From assembly GCA_964586155.1 (NCBI GenBank), contig CAZPHC010000010.1:62001-126000 (forward strand): 64,000 nt of DNA, in the 5' to 3' direction. Every line of letters starts with the position of its first letter. Position 1 is the stretch's first letter. Positions 8,616 to 17,711 of the stretch are shown here, one piece after another. The notes under the pieces are model-generated. The model saw only the letters and a program-made list of their open reading frames with translations. It was not told where the DNA came from and ran no database searches. A program made the translations under genes and the position numbers. The stretch comes from SXNM01 sp964586155 (GTDB taxonomy: Bacteria; Myxococcota_A; UBA9042).

Positions 8616-9557
8616 ATGAACTTCGAGGAACTGCAGACATTGGTCGCGATCGAAGAAAGCGGCAGCCAGGCCGCGGCCGCGCGGACGCTGGGGCTGTCGC
8701 GCGCGACGCTGCGTCGTCGACTGGCGCAGCTCGAAGAGCGCATCGGCGTGCCCTTGGCGCGGACCGGCCCGCAAGGTGTCGAGCTGACCCACGAGGCGCG
8801 CGGCATCGCGCGGCAGGCGCGTCGCGTCGTGGACGAAGCGAACGCCCTGCTGAAGTTCGCCAAGGAGATCACCGGCAACAGCGACAGCCTGCTGCGCGTC
8901 GCCGTGCCGATCGGCTTCCCGGCCGCGATCTCGGCCCAGGTGATGGCGACCTTCCGCGAGCTGCAGCCCGGATTGCGCTGCGAGGTCAAGGTCTGCCCCA
9001 ACCCGCTGGAGGAGATCGAACACGGCATCGATCTCGTCGTGCACTTCGGCGCGGTGGTGCCGCCAGGGCCGTGGGAGAGCTTCCCGATCATGGTGGTCCG
9101 CGAGTACGCCGCTGCCAGCCCGGCCTACCTCGAGGCCAACGGCGTGCCTCAGTCGCTCGACGACCTGCGCGACCATACCCTGCTCAGCTGGAGCGGCGTC
9201 GACGGCGACCCGAACGCGTGGGACCTGGCCGACGGCGAGTCGCTGCGGGTGTTGCCGACCGTGATCTGCAACGAGATGCCGATCTTGCTCGAAGCCGCGC
9301 GCGCCGGCCTCGGCATCGCGGTGCTGCCCGAGCCGATGCTGGCGCACGAGCGCGACCCGGACGCCAGCCTGGTCAAGGTGCTGCCAGAGCTCATCCGCTG
9401 CGACCGGATGATCAGCGTCGTGGCGCACGAGTCGTCGCTCGACCTGCCGCGGATCCAGTTCGTGCTCGAGCTGCTGCGGGATCTGCCGTCCAACCCGGCG
9501 CTGGTCGAGCTGATCGAGGCGAGCGGCAGCGAGCCCTTCGGCGAGCCGACGGCGTGA
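8616..9557 (+). CDS. LysR-family transcriptional regulator
   Basis: This 313-residue protein starts at ATG 8616, after a GGGGAGC. Residues 1-60 are the LysR helix-turn-helix (MNFEELQTLVAIEESGSQAA, then RATLRRRLAQLEERIGVPL). Residues about 90-300 are the periplasmic-binding-protein-like effector domain. The family binds DNA as a tetramer and usually controls a divergent neighbour, here pfkA, plus itself. The stop codon overlaps the next gene's GTG. The effector is unknown. A short perfect repeat, CATGGTCCATG, lies in the divergent gap near 8544, but I cannot tie it to this protein. Confidence 0.9.
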   Translation: MNFEELQTLVAIEESGSQAAAARTLGLSRATLRRRLAQLEERIGVPLARTGPQGVELTHEARGIARQARRVVDEANALLKFAKEITGNSDSLLRVAVPIGFPAAISAQVMATFRELQPGLRCEVKVCPNPLEEIEHGIDLVVHFGAVVPPGPWESFPIMVVREYAAASPAYLEANGVPQSLDDLRDHTLLSWSGVDGDPNAWDLADGESLRVLPTVICNEMPILLEAARAGLGIAVLPEPMLAHERDPDASLVKVLPELIRCDRMISVVAHESSLDLPRIQFVLELLRDLPSNPALVELIEASGSEPFGEPTA

Positions 9558-10240
9558 CGTCAGCGCTGCGCGGCGCGCGCCGGGGCCGAAGCTGCGGGCC
9601 GATCGCAGGGCCGGGCCGCCGGGCGGCGACGTGGGCGCTGGTCGCGGCAACGGCCTTCGCGGCGACGGCCTTCGCGGACGACGCGGCCCCGGCGCGGGTG
9701 CTGCCGCCGTCGGTCGGCGCGCTGGTCGAAGCGGCCATCGCGCGCGCCGGTCCAGCCTGGTCGCTGCGCGACGCGACCATCGCGGCCTCCGAGGTCCGCG
9801 CCACGCTGCTGCTGCGCGGCGAGGGCGGCGGGCCTGCGCGCGAGGTGGCGATGCTGCTGCGCGACCCGCAGCCGTCGTGTGCGGGCGAGCAGGCAGGGGC
9901 GTGGTGCGTCTCGCTGCAGCCGGCGGTCGAAGCGGCACCGCGCGCTGCGCTGCTGGCGGCGCTCGCCGTCGATCCGGCGACGGCCATCTGGCGCACCGTC
10001 AGCCCGGCCGCGGCCAGCGCTCGCCTGGCCCGGGCCAGCGCCAGCGCCCGGCTCGGGTACGCGGCGGCGGCGCGCGAGGGGCACGCTGCGTCGAGCGGCG
10101 CTGACGGCGAGGAGCGCGGAGATCCGGGCCGATCGCGTTGGCCGGCGCTGCTGGCGCTGGTCGGGCTCGGCGCCCTGACCGTCGGCCTGGCCTGGCGCTG
10201 GCTGGCGACCCCGGCGAAGGCACAAGGACCCTGGCTGTGA
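9554..10240 (+). CDS. Exported protein with C-terminal membrane anchor, translationally coupled to LysR gene
   Basis: This encodes 228 residues. The GTG at 9554 overlaps the LysR stop by four bases (GTGA), which argues for coupling. The N-terminus has a long basic leader and a hydrophobic segment ending AFADDA, a signal peptide. Two cysteines (PSCAGEQAGAWCV) sit in the middle of an Ala-rich periplasmic domain. Near the C-terminus is one membrane helix (WPALLALVGLGALTVGLAW), with a short tail. It belongs to no family I recognise. Composition matches its neighbours. Confidence 0.7.
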   Translation: MTSALRGARRGRSCGPIAGPGRRAATWALVAATAFAATAFADDAAPARVLPPSVGALVEAAIARAGPAWSLRDATIAASEVRATLLLRGEGGGPAREVAMLLRDPQPSCAGEQAGAWCVSLQPAVEAAPRAALLAALAVDPATAIWRTVSPAAASARLARASASARLGYAAAAREGHAASSGADGEERGDPGRSRWPALLALVGLGALTVGLAWRWLATPAKAQGPWL

Positions 10241-10306
10241 CGGGGCATGGCCACAGCGTGCCCAGCTCGCGAGAGGCACGACGATCGAAGCGTGGTGGTC
10301 GCGTCT

Positions 10307-10855
10307 CTAGCCAGGCAACAGGTAGACAACCCGGCAACGCCGGACCGAGGCCCCGCCGGCCGACACCCCGCCTGCCGACACCGAGGCCGCCTCGTAGCGT
10401 TCGACCCGGCCGCCCACCGCCAGGATCACGCCGCGGATCAGACCTTCGACGAACGCCTCCGGCAACGTCGTGCCGCAGTCGAGGATGGCCTCGCCGTCGC
10501 GGTCATCGACCAGCGTCGGCAACGAGGCAGGCGCGAAGCCACGCGACACCGCAGCCACCACGCCATTCCAATCCCGGAAGGGCTTGTGGTCAGCCACGGT
10601 CCGCAGGTCGTGCGTCAATGGCCGCGCGGCGCAGGCCACCTTGATCCCGATCTGGACCACGGTCTCTGGCTCGACCACCGCAGCGACCGCCGCGCACGCC
10701 TCGACCACCACCGACCACGGCAGCCAATCCTTGTCGCGCACCTGGTTGGCGTGGTCGCGAACGTCGGGCAGCAGCAGCTCGGCGCCCATCAGGTTCTGCA
10801 CGAGCAGGTGCAGGACGCTGCCGCGGACGCGCGGGCCGGGATCGGGCGCGTTCAT
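10307..10855 (-). CDS. Unknown cytoplasmic protein coupled to a Ser/Thr kinase gene
   Basis: This 182-residue protein starts at ATG 10855, which overlaps the stop of the upstream kinase gene by four bases (ATGA). It has no signal peptide or membrane helix. The start (RGSVLHLLVQNLMGAELLLP) and middle (FRDWNGVVAAVSRGFAPASL) are helix-rich. The sequence looks like a small alpha/beta domain with a Gly/Ala/Ser-rich insert near the C-terminus. Coupling suggests it is a substrate, inhibitor or partner of the kinase. I could not place it in a family with confidence. Confidence 0.75.
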   Translation of the reverse strand: MNAPDPGPRVRGSVLHLLVQNLMGAELLLPDVRDHANQVRDKDWLPWSVVVEACAAVAAVVEPETVVQIGIKVACAARPLTHDLRTVADHKPFRDWNGVVAAVSRGFAPASLPTLVDDRDGEAILDCGTTLPEAFVEGLIRGVILAVGGRVERYEAASVSAGGVSAGGASVRRCRVVYLLPG

Positions 10856-13380
10856 CCGATGTCCTCCGCCTCGCGCAGCGCCGCCGCGACCGCGAAGGCC
10901 CGCGTCTCGAGCAATTCCTGCAGCGGCCGCGCGCCGACGTTGTCCCGGACATCCACCAGCAGCGGGCAGCGACGCCACCACGCCAGCGAGACGGCGCCGT
11001 AGCCCAACGCCGCCGCCGCCGCGCGCAAGCAGCCGTCCGTCTCGCCGCGAAAGGCACGGATCTCCGCGTGCAGCTGCAACCAATCGATCGCGTCGGACGC
11101 GCACCGCAGCGCGATGCCGTCGAACAGCACGCCATCCCCCGCGCGGTCGAGCGCCACGTCGCACGCCGCCCGCAGCGCCGCGAAGTTGTGCTCGTCGGCG
11201 TTGACCGCCGGCATGGAGCGCCAATGCGTCGCCAGCGCCTCGAGTGCCGGCCGGTCACGACGCCATAGCGCGGCCCTCAGGCGCCACGTCCAGCCCAGGC
11301 GCTGTTCGCCGGCGTCGACGCGAATCCGCGCCAACTCGGCGTCATGGCTGATCCAATCGCCGGACAACGCCGACCATCGGCAGCGCGCGAGCCGACCGGG
11401 CAACAGCTCGGGGGCCATGCGCCTCGCCGCCGCCAGGCGCTGCAGCCCGTCGTCGCCCTGGTCGCATTGCAGCAAGATCCGCCCGAGCAGCTCGTGTGCC
11501 TGCGCCAGGCTCGGGCTCGACGCGATCGCGCGCCGGGCAAAACGCGCCGCCGCGGCAGCGTCGCCGAGGCCGTAGCGTAGCTGCGCCAGCGCGAGCTGCG
11601 GCTCTCCGCCGAGGGCCGCGCCGTCGCCCGCCGCGTGGCTCGCCGCGAGGATCTCCTCGACGCGCTCGGGCCGACTGCGCCCCGACAGATGCCAATGTCG
11701 CAGCAGGGCCCAAGCCCGCAAGATCCGCAGCACGGGGTCGCCGCCGGATTGCTCGAGCGCATGGCTGAGCAACGCGGCGGCGATGTCGACCCGGCACGGA
11801 TCGGAGGAGTACAGGTTGCGCCGGGCGACCTGGACCAGCTCACTGTCGATCGAGGCGCGATCGTGGCTCCGCAGCGCCCCAGGGCTGCGCGCTCCCAGCG
11901 CCATCGCGACGCGACGGCCGATCGTCTCGCCGATGAGCTCGACCGCCTCGCGCTGGACGTCGAAGGACGCCGTCCACTGCACCTCGCTCACGTCCACCCG
12001 GATCAGCCGCACGGTGACGCGCAGCCCGGCTCCCCGGACCTTGACCCGGGTGACGACGCGATGGGTCGCGGCGCTGCTGCGCGCGATCTCGTCGGGCCCG
12101 GCGCCCTCGGCGAGCCTGCGACGCAGCGGTTCGCCCGCCAGCAGGCGCAGGCTGCGATGCTCGCCGAGCAGCGTGAAGGCGTCGTCGTGTGCGCTCTCGA
12201 GGAGCTCTGCGAGCCTGCGATCGTCCTGGTGGCTCGACTCGAACGGCTGCAGCCAGAGCAGCGGCAGCGCGAGGCTCGACACCGGCGTCAGGCGCGCCTC
12301 GACGCCACGGTCCGATTGCGCTGGCAACAGGATCGACCCGGACGCCGTGGCGATGGCGTGGTTGAGCGCCGCGAGCGCCTCGGTGCCGGTCGGCCAGCGC
12401 TGGCCGGGATCGCGGCTGATGGCGCGCATCGTCCAGTCGCGCAGCGCCGCGGGCAGCTTCGGGTCGGTCGGCGCCAGGGGGATGGCTGCCTGCGACAGGC
12501 GCGCCACGGCGAGCTCGATGGCGTTGCGGCCGGTCCAAGGCAAGGTGCCGCTGAGCAACTCGTAGAGCACGATGCCGAGGGCGAAGATATCCGTCGCGGG
12601 CGAGATGGCCCCGCCATTGGCCTGCTCTGGCGCCATGTACGCCGGCGTTCCGACCGCGCCCATCGACACCGTCAGCGCGTGGGCCGTGAAGTGCGCCAGG
12701 CCAAAGTCCCCGATCACGGCGGCGCCGTTGCTCCGCAGCAGGATGTTGCCCGGCTTGATGTCGCGATGCACGACACCGCGGGCGTGGGCAGCGGCGAGGC
12801 CGGTGCAGACGTCGCGCACGATCTCGAGCGCACGCTTGAGCTCGACCCGCCTGCCGCCGGCGAGCTCGTCGGCGAGCGAACGACCGTCGATGAACTCCAT
12901 GCAGAGGAACGCGAGGTCGTCGTGGTGGTGCAGCTCGAACATCCTGGCGACGAAGGGGCTGTTCACCGCGCGGGCGGCCCGGATCTCCCGACGCAGGCCG
13001 AGCAGGGCCGCAGAGGAGCCTTGGACCTCCGGGTGCAGGACCTTGATCGCGATGGTCTCTTCGAGCTCCAGGTCGACGGCTCGGAACACGACGCCCATGC
13101 CGCCAGCGCCGATCCGCTCGCAGAGCTCGAATCGACCCGCGAGCCGCGAGCCGACAGGAGGCATCTCCAGCCATGACGCCGGCGCGACGCCATCCCCCGT
13201 GACCGCGTCGCCCGCGACGCTCGCGCCCGAGCGGCGCAGGCGACGCGAGTGTGGTCGGGGCAGCGCGGCCCCCGCCTCGAGCACGGCCCCCAACTCGTCA
13301 TGATCCAGGTGGATCGAGACAGTGAGATCTGTCTCGACAGCCGCAAGGTCGATCGCTTTGTTGCGTCCGTCGTCATCCAT
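10852..13380 (-). CDS. Ser/Thr protein kinase with TolB/CadC-like and TPR-like C-terminal regions
   Basis: This 842-residue protein is read from ATG 13380; an in-frame ATG at 13440 lacks a ribosome site. The kinase domain spans about 84-360: glycine loop GAGGMG, Lys113, HRDIKPGN (Asp207), DFG (Asp225) and the activation-end motif GTPAYMAPEQ. Residues about 390-530 resemble the DNA-free TolB/FlgO-type domain found after many myxobacterial kinases (LLWLQPFESS, VRLIRVDVSEVQWTASFDV). The rest is helical, with TPR-like repeats. No membrane helix was seen, so it is probably cytoplasmic. It is coupled to the gene at 10307. Confidence 0.92.
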   Translation of the reverse strand: MDDDGRNKAIDLAAVETDLTVSIHLDHDELGAVLEAGAALPRPHSRRLRRSGASVAGDAVTGDGVAPASWLEMPPVGSRLAGRFELCERIGAGGMGVVFRAVDLELEETIAIKVLHPEVQGSSAALLGLRREIRAARAVNSPFVARMFELHHHDDLAFLCMEFIDGRSLADELAGGRRVELKRALEIVRDVCTGLAAAHARGVVHRDIKPGNILLRSNGAAVIGDFGLAHFTAHALTVSMGAVGTPAYMAPEQANGGAISPATDIFALGIVLYELLSGTLPWTGRNAIELAVARLSQAAIPLAPTDPKLPAALRDWTMRAISRDPGQRWPTGTEALAALNHAIATASGSILLPAQSDRGVEARLTPVSSLALPLLWLQPFESSHQDDRRLAELLESAHDDAFTLLGEHRSLRLLAGEPLRRRLAEGAGPDEIARSSAATHRVVTRVKVRGAGLRVTVRLIRVDVSEVQWTASFDVQREAVELIGETIGRRVAMALGARSPGALRSHDRASIDSELVQVARRNLYSSDPCRVDIAAALLSHALEQSGGDPVLRILRAWALLRHWHLSGRSRPERVEEILAASHAAGDGAALGGEPQLALAQLRYGLGDAAAAARFARRAIASSPSLAQAHELLGRILLQCDQGDDGLQRLAAARRMAPELLPGRLARCRWSALSGDWISHDAELARIRVDAGEQRLGWTWRLRAALWRRDRPALEALATHWRSMPAVNADEHNFAALRAACDVALDRAGDGVLFDGIALRCASDAIDWLQLHAEIRAFRGETDGCLRAAAAALGYGAVSLAWWRRCPLLVDVRDNVGARPLQELLETRAFAVAAALREAEDIG

Positions 13381-13564
13381 CGCCCCAGTATGGGCCCGTC
13401 CGATTCGCGACGCAAATTGGACGTTGCCAGACAAACGCAATGCTGAACGCCAGCGATTCGCCGCTCACATTCGGACAGATTCACGACACACGCCAGCACG
13501 ACGGGCTGGGAGGGCGTTCGGACCTTCGGCCCAGGCCGCTTCGCGGGACGTCACCGCGCCCCGT

Positions 13565-13902
13565 CTACTGGCAGAAGTCACACGCCCCGGTTGATGTGTG
13601 GGTGTCGCCGTCGTCGCAGGCACCGGTGGTGTGGTCATGGACACAGCCGATGCCGGCGACGCGAGCGTCCGTCGTGCAGTCGTTGCCGTTGGCGCAGGGG
13701 TCGGTGCCGGCGTCGGCACACCGACGTCATCGGCCGCGCCGCGGCCGTCGAGCGCGCCGAGCCGCCCGCCCAGGCCCTCGCCGTCGGCCTTCGCCAGCTG
13801 AGGCCCGCGCGCCTCGTGTTCTGCGCTGCAGCTCGCCAGGTGGCCGACCAACGGCAGGGCGAGCGCGGCCAGGGCTCGCGATGGATGGGTGTGTCGCTGC
13901 AT
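13565..13902 (-). pseudogene. Small cysteine-rich lipoprotein interrupted by a frameshift
   Basis: ATG 13902 opens a lipoprotein signal (hydrophobic ALAALALPLVG, lipobox LASC) and a Gly/Asp linker, in one frame, to about 13730. The continuation typical of this lipoprotein class lies in another frame: CADAGTDPCANGNDCTTDAR, then GCVHDHTTGACDDGD, ending CDFCQ and TAG at 13565. That frame has its own stop just upstream of the junction, so it cannot be read alone. A one-base deletion near 13730 would explain it. Read without a shift, the first frame runs on to 13465 with a low-complexity Pro/Thr/Ala tail and no cysteines. A sequencing error is equally possible. Confidence 0.65.
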
Positions 13903-14023
13903 GGCTGGCTCGCGCGTGCCGGGGTGGAAGTGCCCGCAGGCGAGCATGTCCGGTCACGACGAGGGGATGGGGCCGCGCGTGGACTCTGACCGCGGTGCCG
14001 GGGGCGCCGCCATCGCGCGACGG

Positions 14024-15157
14024 TCAGCCTTCGGTGAGCAAGGCCCAGAGGGCCGGACGCAGCCGCGCCGTCGGCAGCCCCAGGCAGCCCAGGCACGGCA
14101 CGGTGTCCTGGCGCCAGGCCTGACCTTCGGCCCCGAACGATCCGAGCACCAGCAGCGGTGCCACGGGCTCGAGTCCAGACGGCGGGAGCTGCAGCGAGCG
14201 CAGCACCGCCGCTTGCAGCGGCCCCTGGCGCGGCGAACGGCTCGCGACGCCGCTGGCGACTACGCGGACGTCGGCGCGGCAGCGATCCTGGCTGGCCAGG
14301 GCCTCGATCTGTCGCATCAGCGCAGCCCAGCCGCGCGGCCGATGGTCGCCGGACGGCCCCTTTTCGTCGTCGACGTGGGCCCAGGCCAGCTCCACCGACG
14401 CCCGTGCCACCGCCGCGTCGGTGGAGATCGCGTCGACGCGGGCGAGACCGCGCTGCCACGTCGCGCGCAGCGGCCCGTCGAGCCCCAGCGCCTGCGCCGC
14501 AGCGTCGCGGCTGGCGGCGAGGCGCAGCGCGGCGCTCCAGACGCCGGCGGCGACGTCGTGGATCGCGGCGGCGTCGGCGATCGTCGCGGCGACGGCCGGA
14601 TCGGGGTCGGGGCCTGCCTCGGCCGCGAGCGCGAGCGCCAGCAGCCGCACCAGGCAGGTCGCCGCCTCGGCGCCGTCGACCACAAGCTCGAGCCGCAGCG
14701 TGTGGCGCTGACCATGCTCGACCAGCGCGAGCGCGAGCCCTCGTGACGAGGCGACCTCCGCGCCGCCGGACGCGAGCGCCATCGCGGCGGTCTCCAGGGC
14801 CGGACCTGGCGGGCCACCGCCGCCTTCGAGCAGCAGCGCGAGGTCGCGGCCAGTGGCCGTGGCGTCGACGACGCCCTGCTCTGCCACGCCGACGAAGGCC
14901 CGCACCGCAGCAGCGACGTCGGCAGGCCGCGTCGCGCAGGCGTCGAGCACGATGTCGGCGCGCGCCCCGCGCGAGAACGCCGGCCGCCGCGCCGGCAGCA
15001 GCAACAGCAGCTCGCCTCGGCCGCCCTGGCGCAGCTGCACACCCGCCGAGGGCGGCAACGTCGCGAGCGGCGCGAGGGCGTCGCTCAGGTCGCGCGCAGC
15101 GAAGGGCGCGTCGCGGGTCGTGGCGAGCCAGCGCTGGCAGGCAGCGTCGAGGGTCAC
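14024..15157 (-). CDS. Unknown protein, last gene of the four-gene overlapping operon
   Basis: This 377-residue protein starts at GTG 15157, which overlaps the CotH-like stop by four bases (GTGA). No signal peptide was seen. Early LLLLLPARRPAFSRGARADIV and later GVWSAALRLAASRDAAAQAL suggest an alpha/beta core followed by helices. The C-terminus holds a distinctive VPCLGCLGLPTARLRP with a CxxC. This loosely recalls the CLRCL zinc-type motif at the end of some RiPP cyclodehydratase and ThiF-linked proteins, but the match is short and I do not claim the family. The operon context with a CotH-like lipoprotein and TtcA is the main clue. Confidence 0.75.
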   Translation of the reverse strand: MTLDAACQRWLATTRDAPFAARDLSDALAPLATLPPSAGVQLRQGGRGELLLLLPARRPAFSRGARADIVLDACATRPADVAAAVRAFVGVAEQGVVDATATGRDLALLLEGGGGPPGPALETAAMALASGGAEVASSRGLALALVEHGQRHTLRLELVVDGAEAATCLVRLLALALAAEAGPDPDPAVAATIADAAAIHDVAAGVWSAALRLAASRDAAAQALGLDGPLRATWQRGLARVDAISTDAAVARASVELAWAHVDDEKGPSGDHRPRGWAALMRQIEALASQDRCRADVRVVASGVASRSPRQGPLQAAVLRSLQLPPSGLEPVAPLLVLGSFGAEGQAWRQDTVPCLGCLGLPTARLRPALWALLTEG

Positions 15158-16857
15158 GGCCCCGCCTCGGCGAGCAACGTCTGCAGCACCTGGCGCCGGG
15201 CGATGATGAAGTCGCGGACCTCCTGCACCCGCTGCGCCCACTCGGCGTTGTCGGCCCTCTTGCGTCGATCCGCGAGCACGTCCGGCGCGATCAGGCAGGC
15301 CATGGCGTCGATCCGCGGCACCAGCAGCTCGGGATCGAAGATCGTGTCGACCATCGTCGCGAGCAGGAAGAGGTAGCGCGCGCGCCACTGCGGCAGCTTC
15401 CACAGCCGGTCGATCAGGTGGTTGTAGAACGGGCCGCCGGTGTTGTGGCCGATCCACAGGGGCTGGTCGGTGAAGATGGCCTCTTCGAAGATGTCGTTCT
15501 CCTCGGTCCAGAGGTGGCCCCAGGACAGGTCCATGTCCCAGGGCAGCAGACGCCAGCGTTGGTCGGGGCCGTCGACGCCGCGGTAGAGGTAGAAGTTCTT
15601 GCGCACCATGTCGGCGTTCTGGATCAGGACCATCGTCGCCCAGTAGACCAGCACGTCGTCGACCGCGACGATCTTGTCGACGTCCTTGGCCAACGCCTCG
15701 TCCGAGCGCTGCAGCACGTCGGCCACCAGCACCACGAGGTCGTCGTGCTGCCACGGCCCGCCGTGGTGGATGTAGACGGCGCGGTAGAGGTCCATCGACG
15801 CCAGCGGCGTGAAGTTGGCGCCCGGGTTGGCCAACTCGCGCGGCGGATCGCCCTCGTAGAAGCTGCCGTTGCGCTCCAGCCCGACACGCTGCAGGAAGTC
15901 GGCGTCGACGCGCTCGACGTCGAGCATCACGCCCCAGTAGGCGTGGTTCAGCCGCAGGTGCACATGGCGCGCCCGCGACGCCGGCAGCCAGGTGGCCGAA
16001 CGGATCAGGTCCAACGAGAGCCAGTTGCGCAGCTGCGATTTGTCGACGAATTCGGCCCGCAACACGGCGCGCCAGCGGCCGTCGAGCAGCCGATGGCCCT
16101 GCTGCAGCTCGACGCGAAAGCTCTTCTTGCCGAACTCGCGGCTCGAACCGCCGTGCAGCCGCAGCCGCGCCGGATGGCTCAGGTCGCTGCTGCCGACGAC
16201 CTCGCGCAGCGTCGCCTGGACCCAGAGGTCGTTGTGCGGATCGGCGAGCAGCGCCTTCATGTCGGCGGGCGCGACCTCGAGGTGCAGCCGCGGCAGCTGG
16301 CTGACGTAGCCGCGCAGGCCGACGGAGACCTGCGCCCCAGCGGCGGCGCCGGCGGTGGCAGGCGCGGTGATCGTCAGGGGCGAGAGGCCCTCGGCGTCGA
16401 CCCGCACCAGCAGCGTCGCGTGGCCCTCTTGCAGCGGCGGCGCCTCGACCAGCGTCAGGCCCGGCCCGAGCTGCAGCGTCAGCACGCCCTTCGCGGCGAG
16501 GTCCGGCTGCCCCCCGGCGTCGACGACCGTGACCTCGACCGACTCGATCTCGCCGATCGGGGTCGCGTGGCCGCTCGGAGCCAGCCGCAGCGCGCCCTGC
16601 ATCGGCACCAGCTCTGGCATCGTGCTGGCGTCGACCAGCGTCGCGCACGTCGGCAGGGGCGCGAACGCCTTGGGCCATTGGATCGAGCCGCCGCTGCTCG
16701 GTGCCGAGAGCGGCATCACCTCGCGCACGACGCTGGTGGTGGCGATCGGGCCCTTGGCTGGCGTCGCCGGTTCGTCGCTGCAGGCCGTCGCGGCGATCCC
16801 GAACGCCAGCAGCAGCAGGCACCGCGGCAGCGCCCTCGTGGCGCGAGCGACGACCAT
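15154..16857 (-). CDS. CotH-family lipoprotein, putative secreted protein kinase-like
   Basis: This 567-residue protein has a lipoprotein signal ending TACSDEP, so it should be membrane-anchored outside the cytoplasm. Residues about 75-190 are a beta-rich lead domain. Residues about 200-500 are CotH: RLHGGSSREFGKKSFRVEL, FVDKSQLRNWLSLDLIR, YWGVMLDVERVDADFLQ, then LPWDMDLSWG. CotH of Bacillus is an atypical kinase that phosphorylates spore-coat proteins; bacterial homologues are widespread and mostly unstudied. The start ATG shares one base with the TtcA stop (TGATG), and the stop overlaps the next GTG. The substrate is unknown; one of the two flanking genes may encode it (inference). Confidence 0.9.
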   Translation of the reverse strand: MVVARATRALPRCLLLLAFGIAATACSDEPATPAKGPIATTSVVREVMPLSAPSSGGSIQWPKAFAPLPTCATLVDASTMPELVPMQGALRLAPSGHATPIGEIESVEVTVVDAGGQPDLAAKGVLTLQLGPGLTLVEAPPLQEGHATLLVRVDAEGLSPLTITAPATAGAAAGAQVSVGLRGYVSQLPRLHLEVAPADMKALLADPHNDLWVQATLREVVGSSDLSHPARLRLHGGSSREFGKKSFRVELQQGHRLLDGRWRAVLRAEFVDKSQLRNWLSLDLIRSATWLPASRARHVHLRLNHAYWGVMLDVERVDADFLQRVGLERNGSFYEGDPPRELANPGANFTPLASMDLYRAVYIHHGGPWQHDDLVVLVADVLQRSDEALAKDVDKIVAVDDVLVYWATMVLIQNADMVRKNFYLYRGVDGPDQRWRLLPWDMDLSWGHLWTEENDIFEEAIFTDQPLWIGHNTGGPFYNHLIDRLWKLPQWRARYLFLLATMVDTIFDPELLVPRIDAMACLIAPDVLADRRKRADNAEWAQRVQEVRDFIIARRQVLQTLLAEAGP

Positions 16858-17711
16858 CAGGGCACCGTCGGGTCGGCGCCGACGAGCGCGAGCAGGCCGA
16901 GCTTCTCGGGCACGTCGCTGCGGTAGATGGCGGCGCGAAACGCGTCGTCGAGCATCGGCTGGCGCGCGCGCATCCCGTCCAGCCAGCGGCCGATGTCGGC
17001 GCGGTGGGCGTCGGCCTGGCTGTCGCAGACCGGGCACGGCACGACCGGCACGTCGTGCTGGCCGACCCAGCCGATGACCTTGGCCTCGTCGACCAGCAGC
17101 AGGGGCCGGATCGTCGCGACCGGCGTGCGCTCGCCACGGCGGATCGGCGTCATCGGTTCGAGGCGGCGGCCAAAGAGCAGGTTCATCAGCAGCGTCTCGA
17201 TGGCGTCCTGCAGGTGGTGGCCGAGCGCGAGCTTGGTGTAGCCGCGCTCCTCGCAGAAGCGGTTGAGCACGCCGCGGCGCATGCGGCTGCAGATCGAGCA
17301 CGGCAGCTGGCCCGGCTTGAGCCGCGCCTCGACCTTGGACCAGGTGTCCTCCGACGCGATCTGGCAGTCGCAGTCGAACGCCGCGCAGGCGCGCTCGAAG
17401 GTGCCGCGGTCGTAGCCGGGCTGGTGCTGGTCGAGGTGCACAGCGGCGAGCTCGCAGTCGATCGCGCCGGATTGCTGCAGCGTCCGCAGCGTCGACCAGA
17501 GCAGCCACGAGTCCTTGCCGCCCGACAGGCCGACGGCGACGCGATCGCCCGGCACGATCAGGTCGAAGCGTTCGATCGCCTCCTGCACCAAGGCCAGGAC
17601 GGCCCTGCTGGGCGGCGCGAACGGGCTCGGCGGCGCGAAGGCGCCCGGTGACGCCGATCGGCCCGGGATCTCGGCCTCCCCGCCCTGTGGCAGCTGCGTT
17701 GGGCCCAGCAT
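16857..17711 (-). CDS. ttcA: TtcA-family tRNA 2-thiocytidine synthetase
   Basis: This encodes 284 residues. PP-loop SGGKDS (63-68) binds ATP. The iron-sulfur cysteines are present in the CSIC motif (138-141) and CPVC (226-229), with LALGHHLQDAIET between them. TtcA thiolates C32 of certain tRNAs using ATP and a 4Fe-4S cluster. The N-terminal 35 residues are a Pro/Ala-rich extension not usual in the family. Start and stop both overlap neighbours as TGATG, so it is translated as part of the operon. A housekeeping tRNA-modification gene between a kinase/phosphatase fusion and a CotH-like lipoprotein is unexpected. Confidence 0.9.
   Translation of the reverse strand: MLGPTQLPQGGEAEIPGRSASPGAFAPPSPFAPPSRAVLALVQEAIERFDLIVPGDRVAVGLSGGKDSWLLWSTLRTLQQSGAIDCELAAVHLDQHQPGYDRGTFERACAAFDCDCQIASEDTWSKVEARLKPGQLPCSICSRMRRGVLNRFCEERGYTKLALGHHLQDAIETLLMNLLFGRRLEPMTPIRRGERTPVATIRPLLLVDEAKVIGWVGQHDVPVVPCPVCDSQADAHRADIGRWLDGMRARQPMLDDAFRAAIYRSDVPEKLGLLALVGADPTVP

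Noticed and set aside
13465..13564. C-terminal end of the frameshifted lipoprotein in its first frame
   Set aside because: The first frame after 13730 gives Pro/Thr/Ala text with no cysteine, while the other frame gives the expected DPCANGNDC tail.
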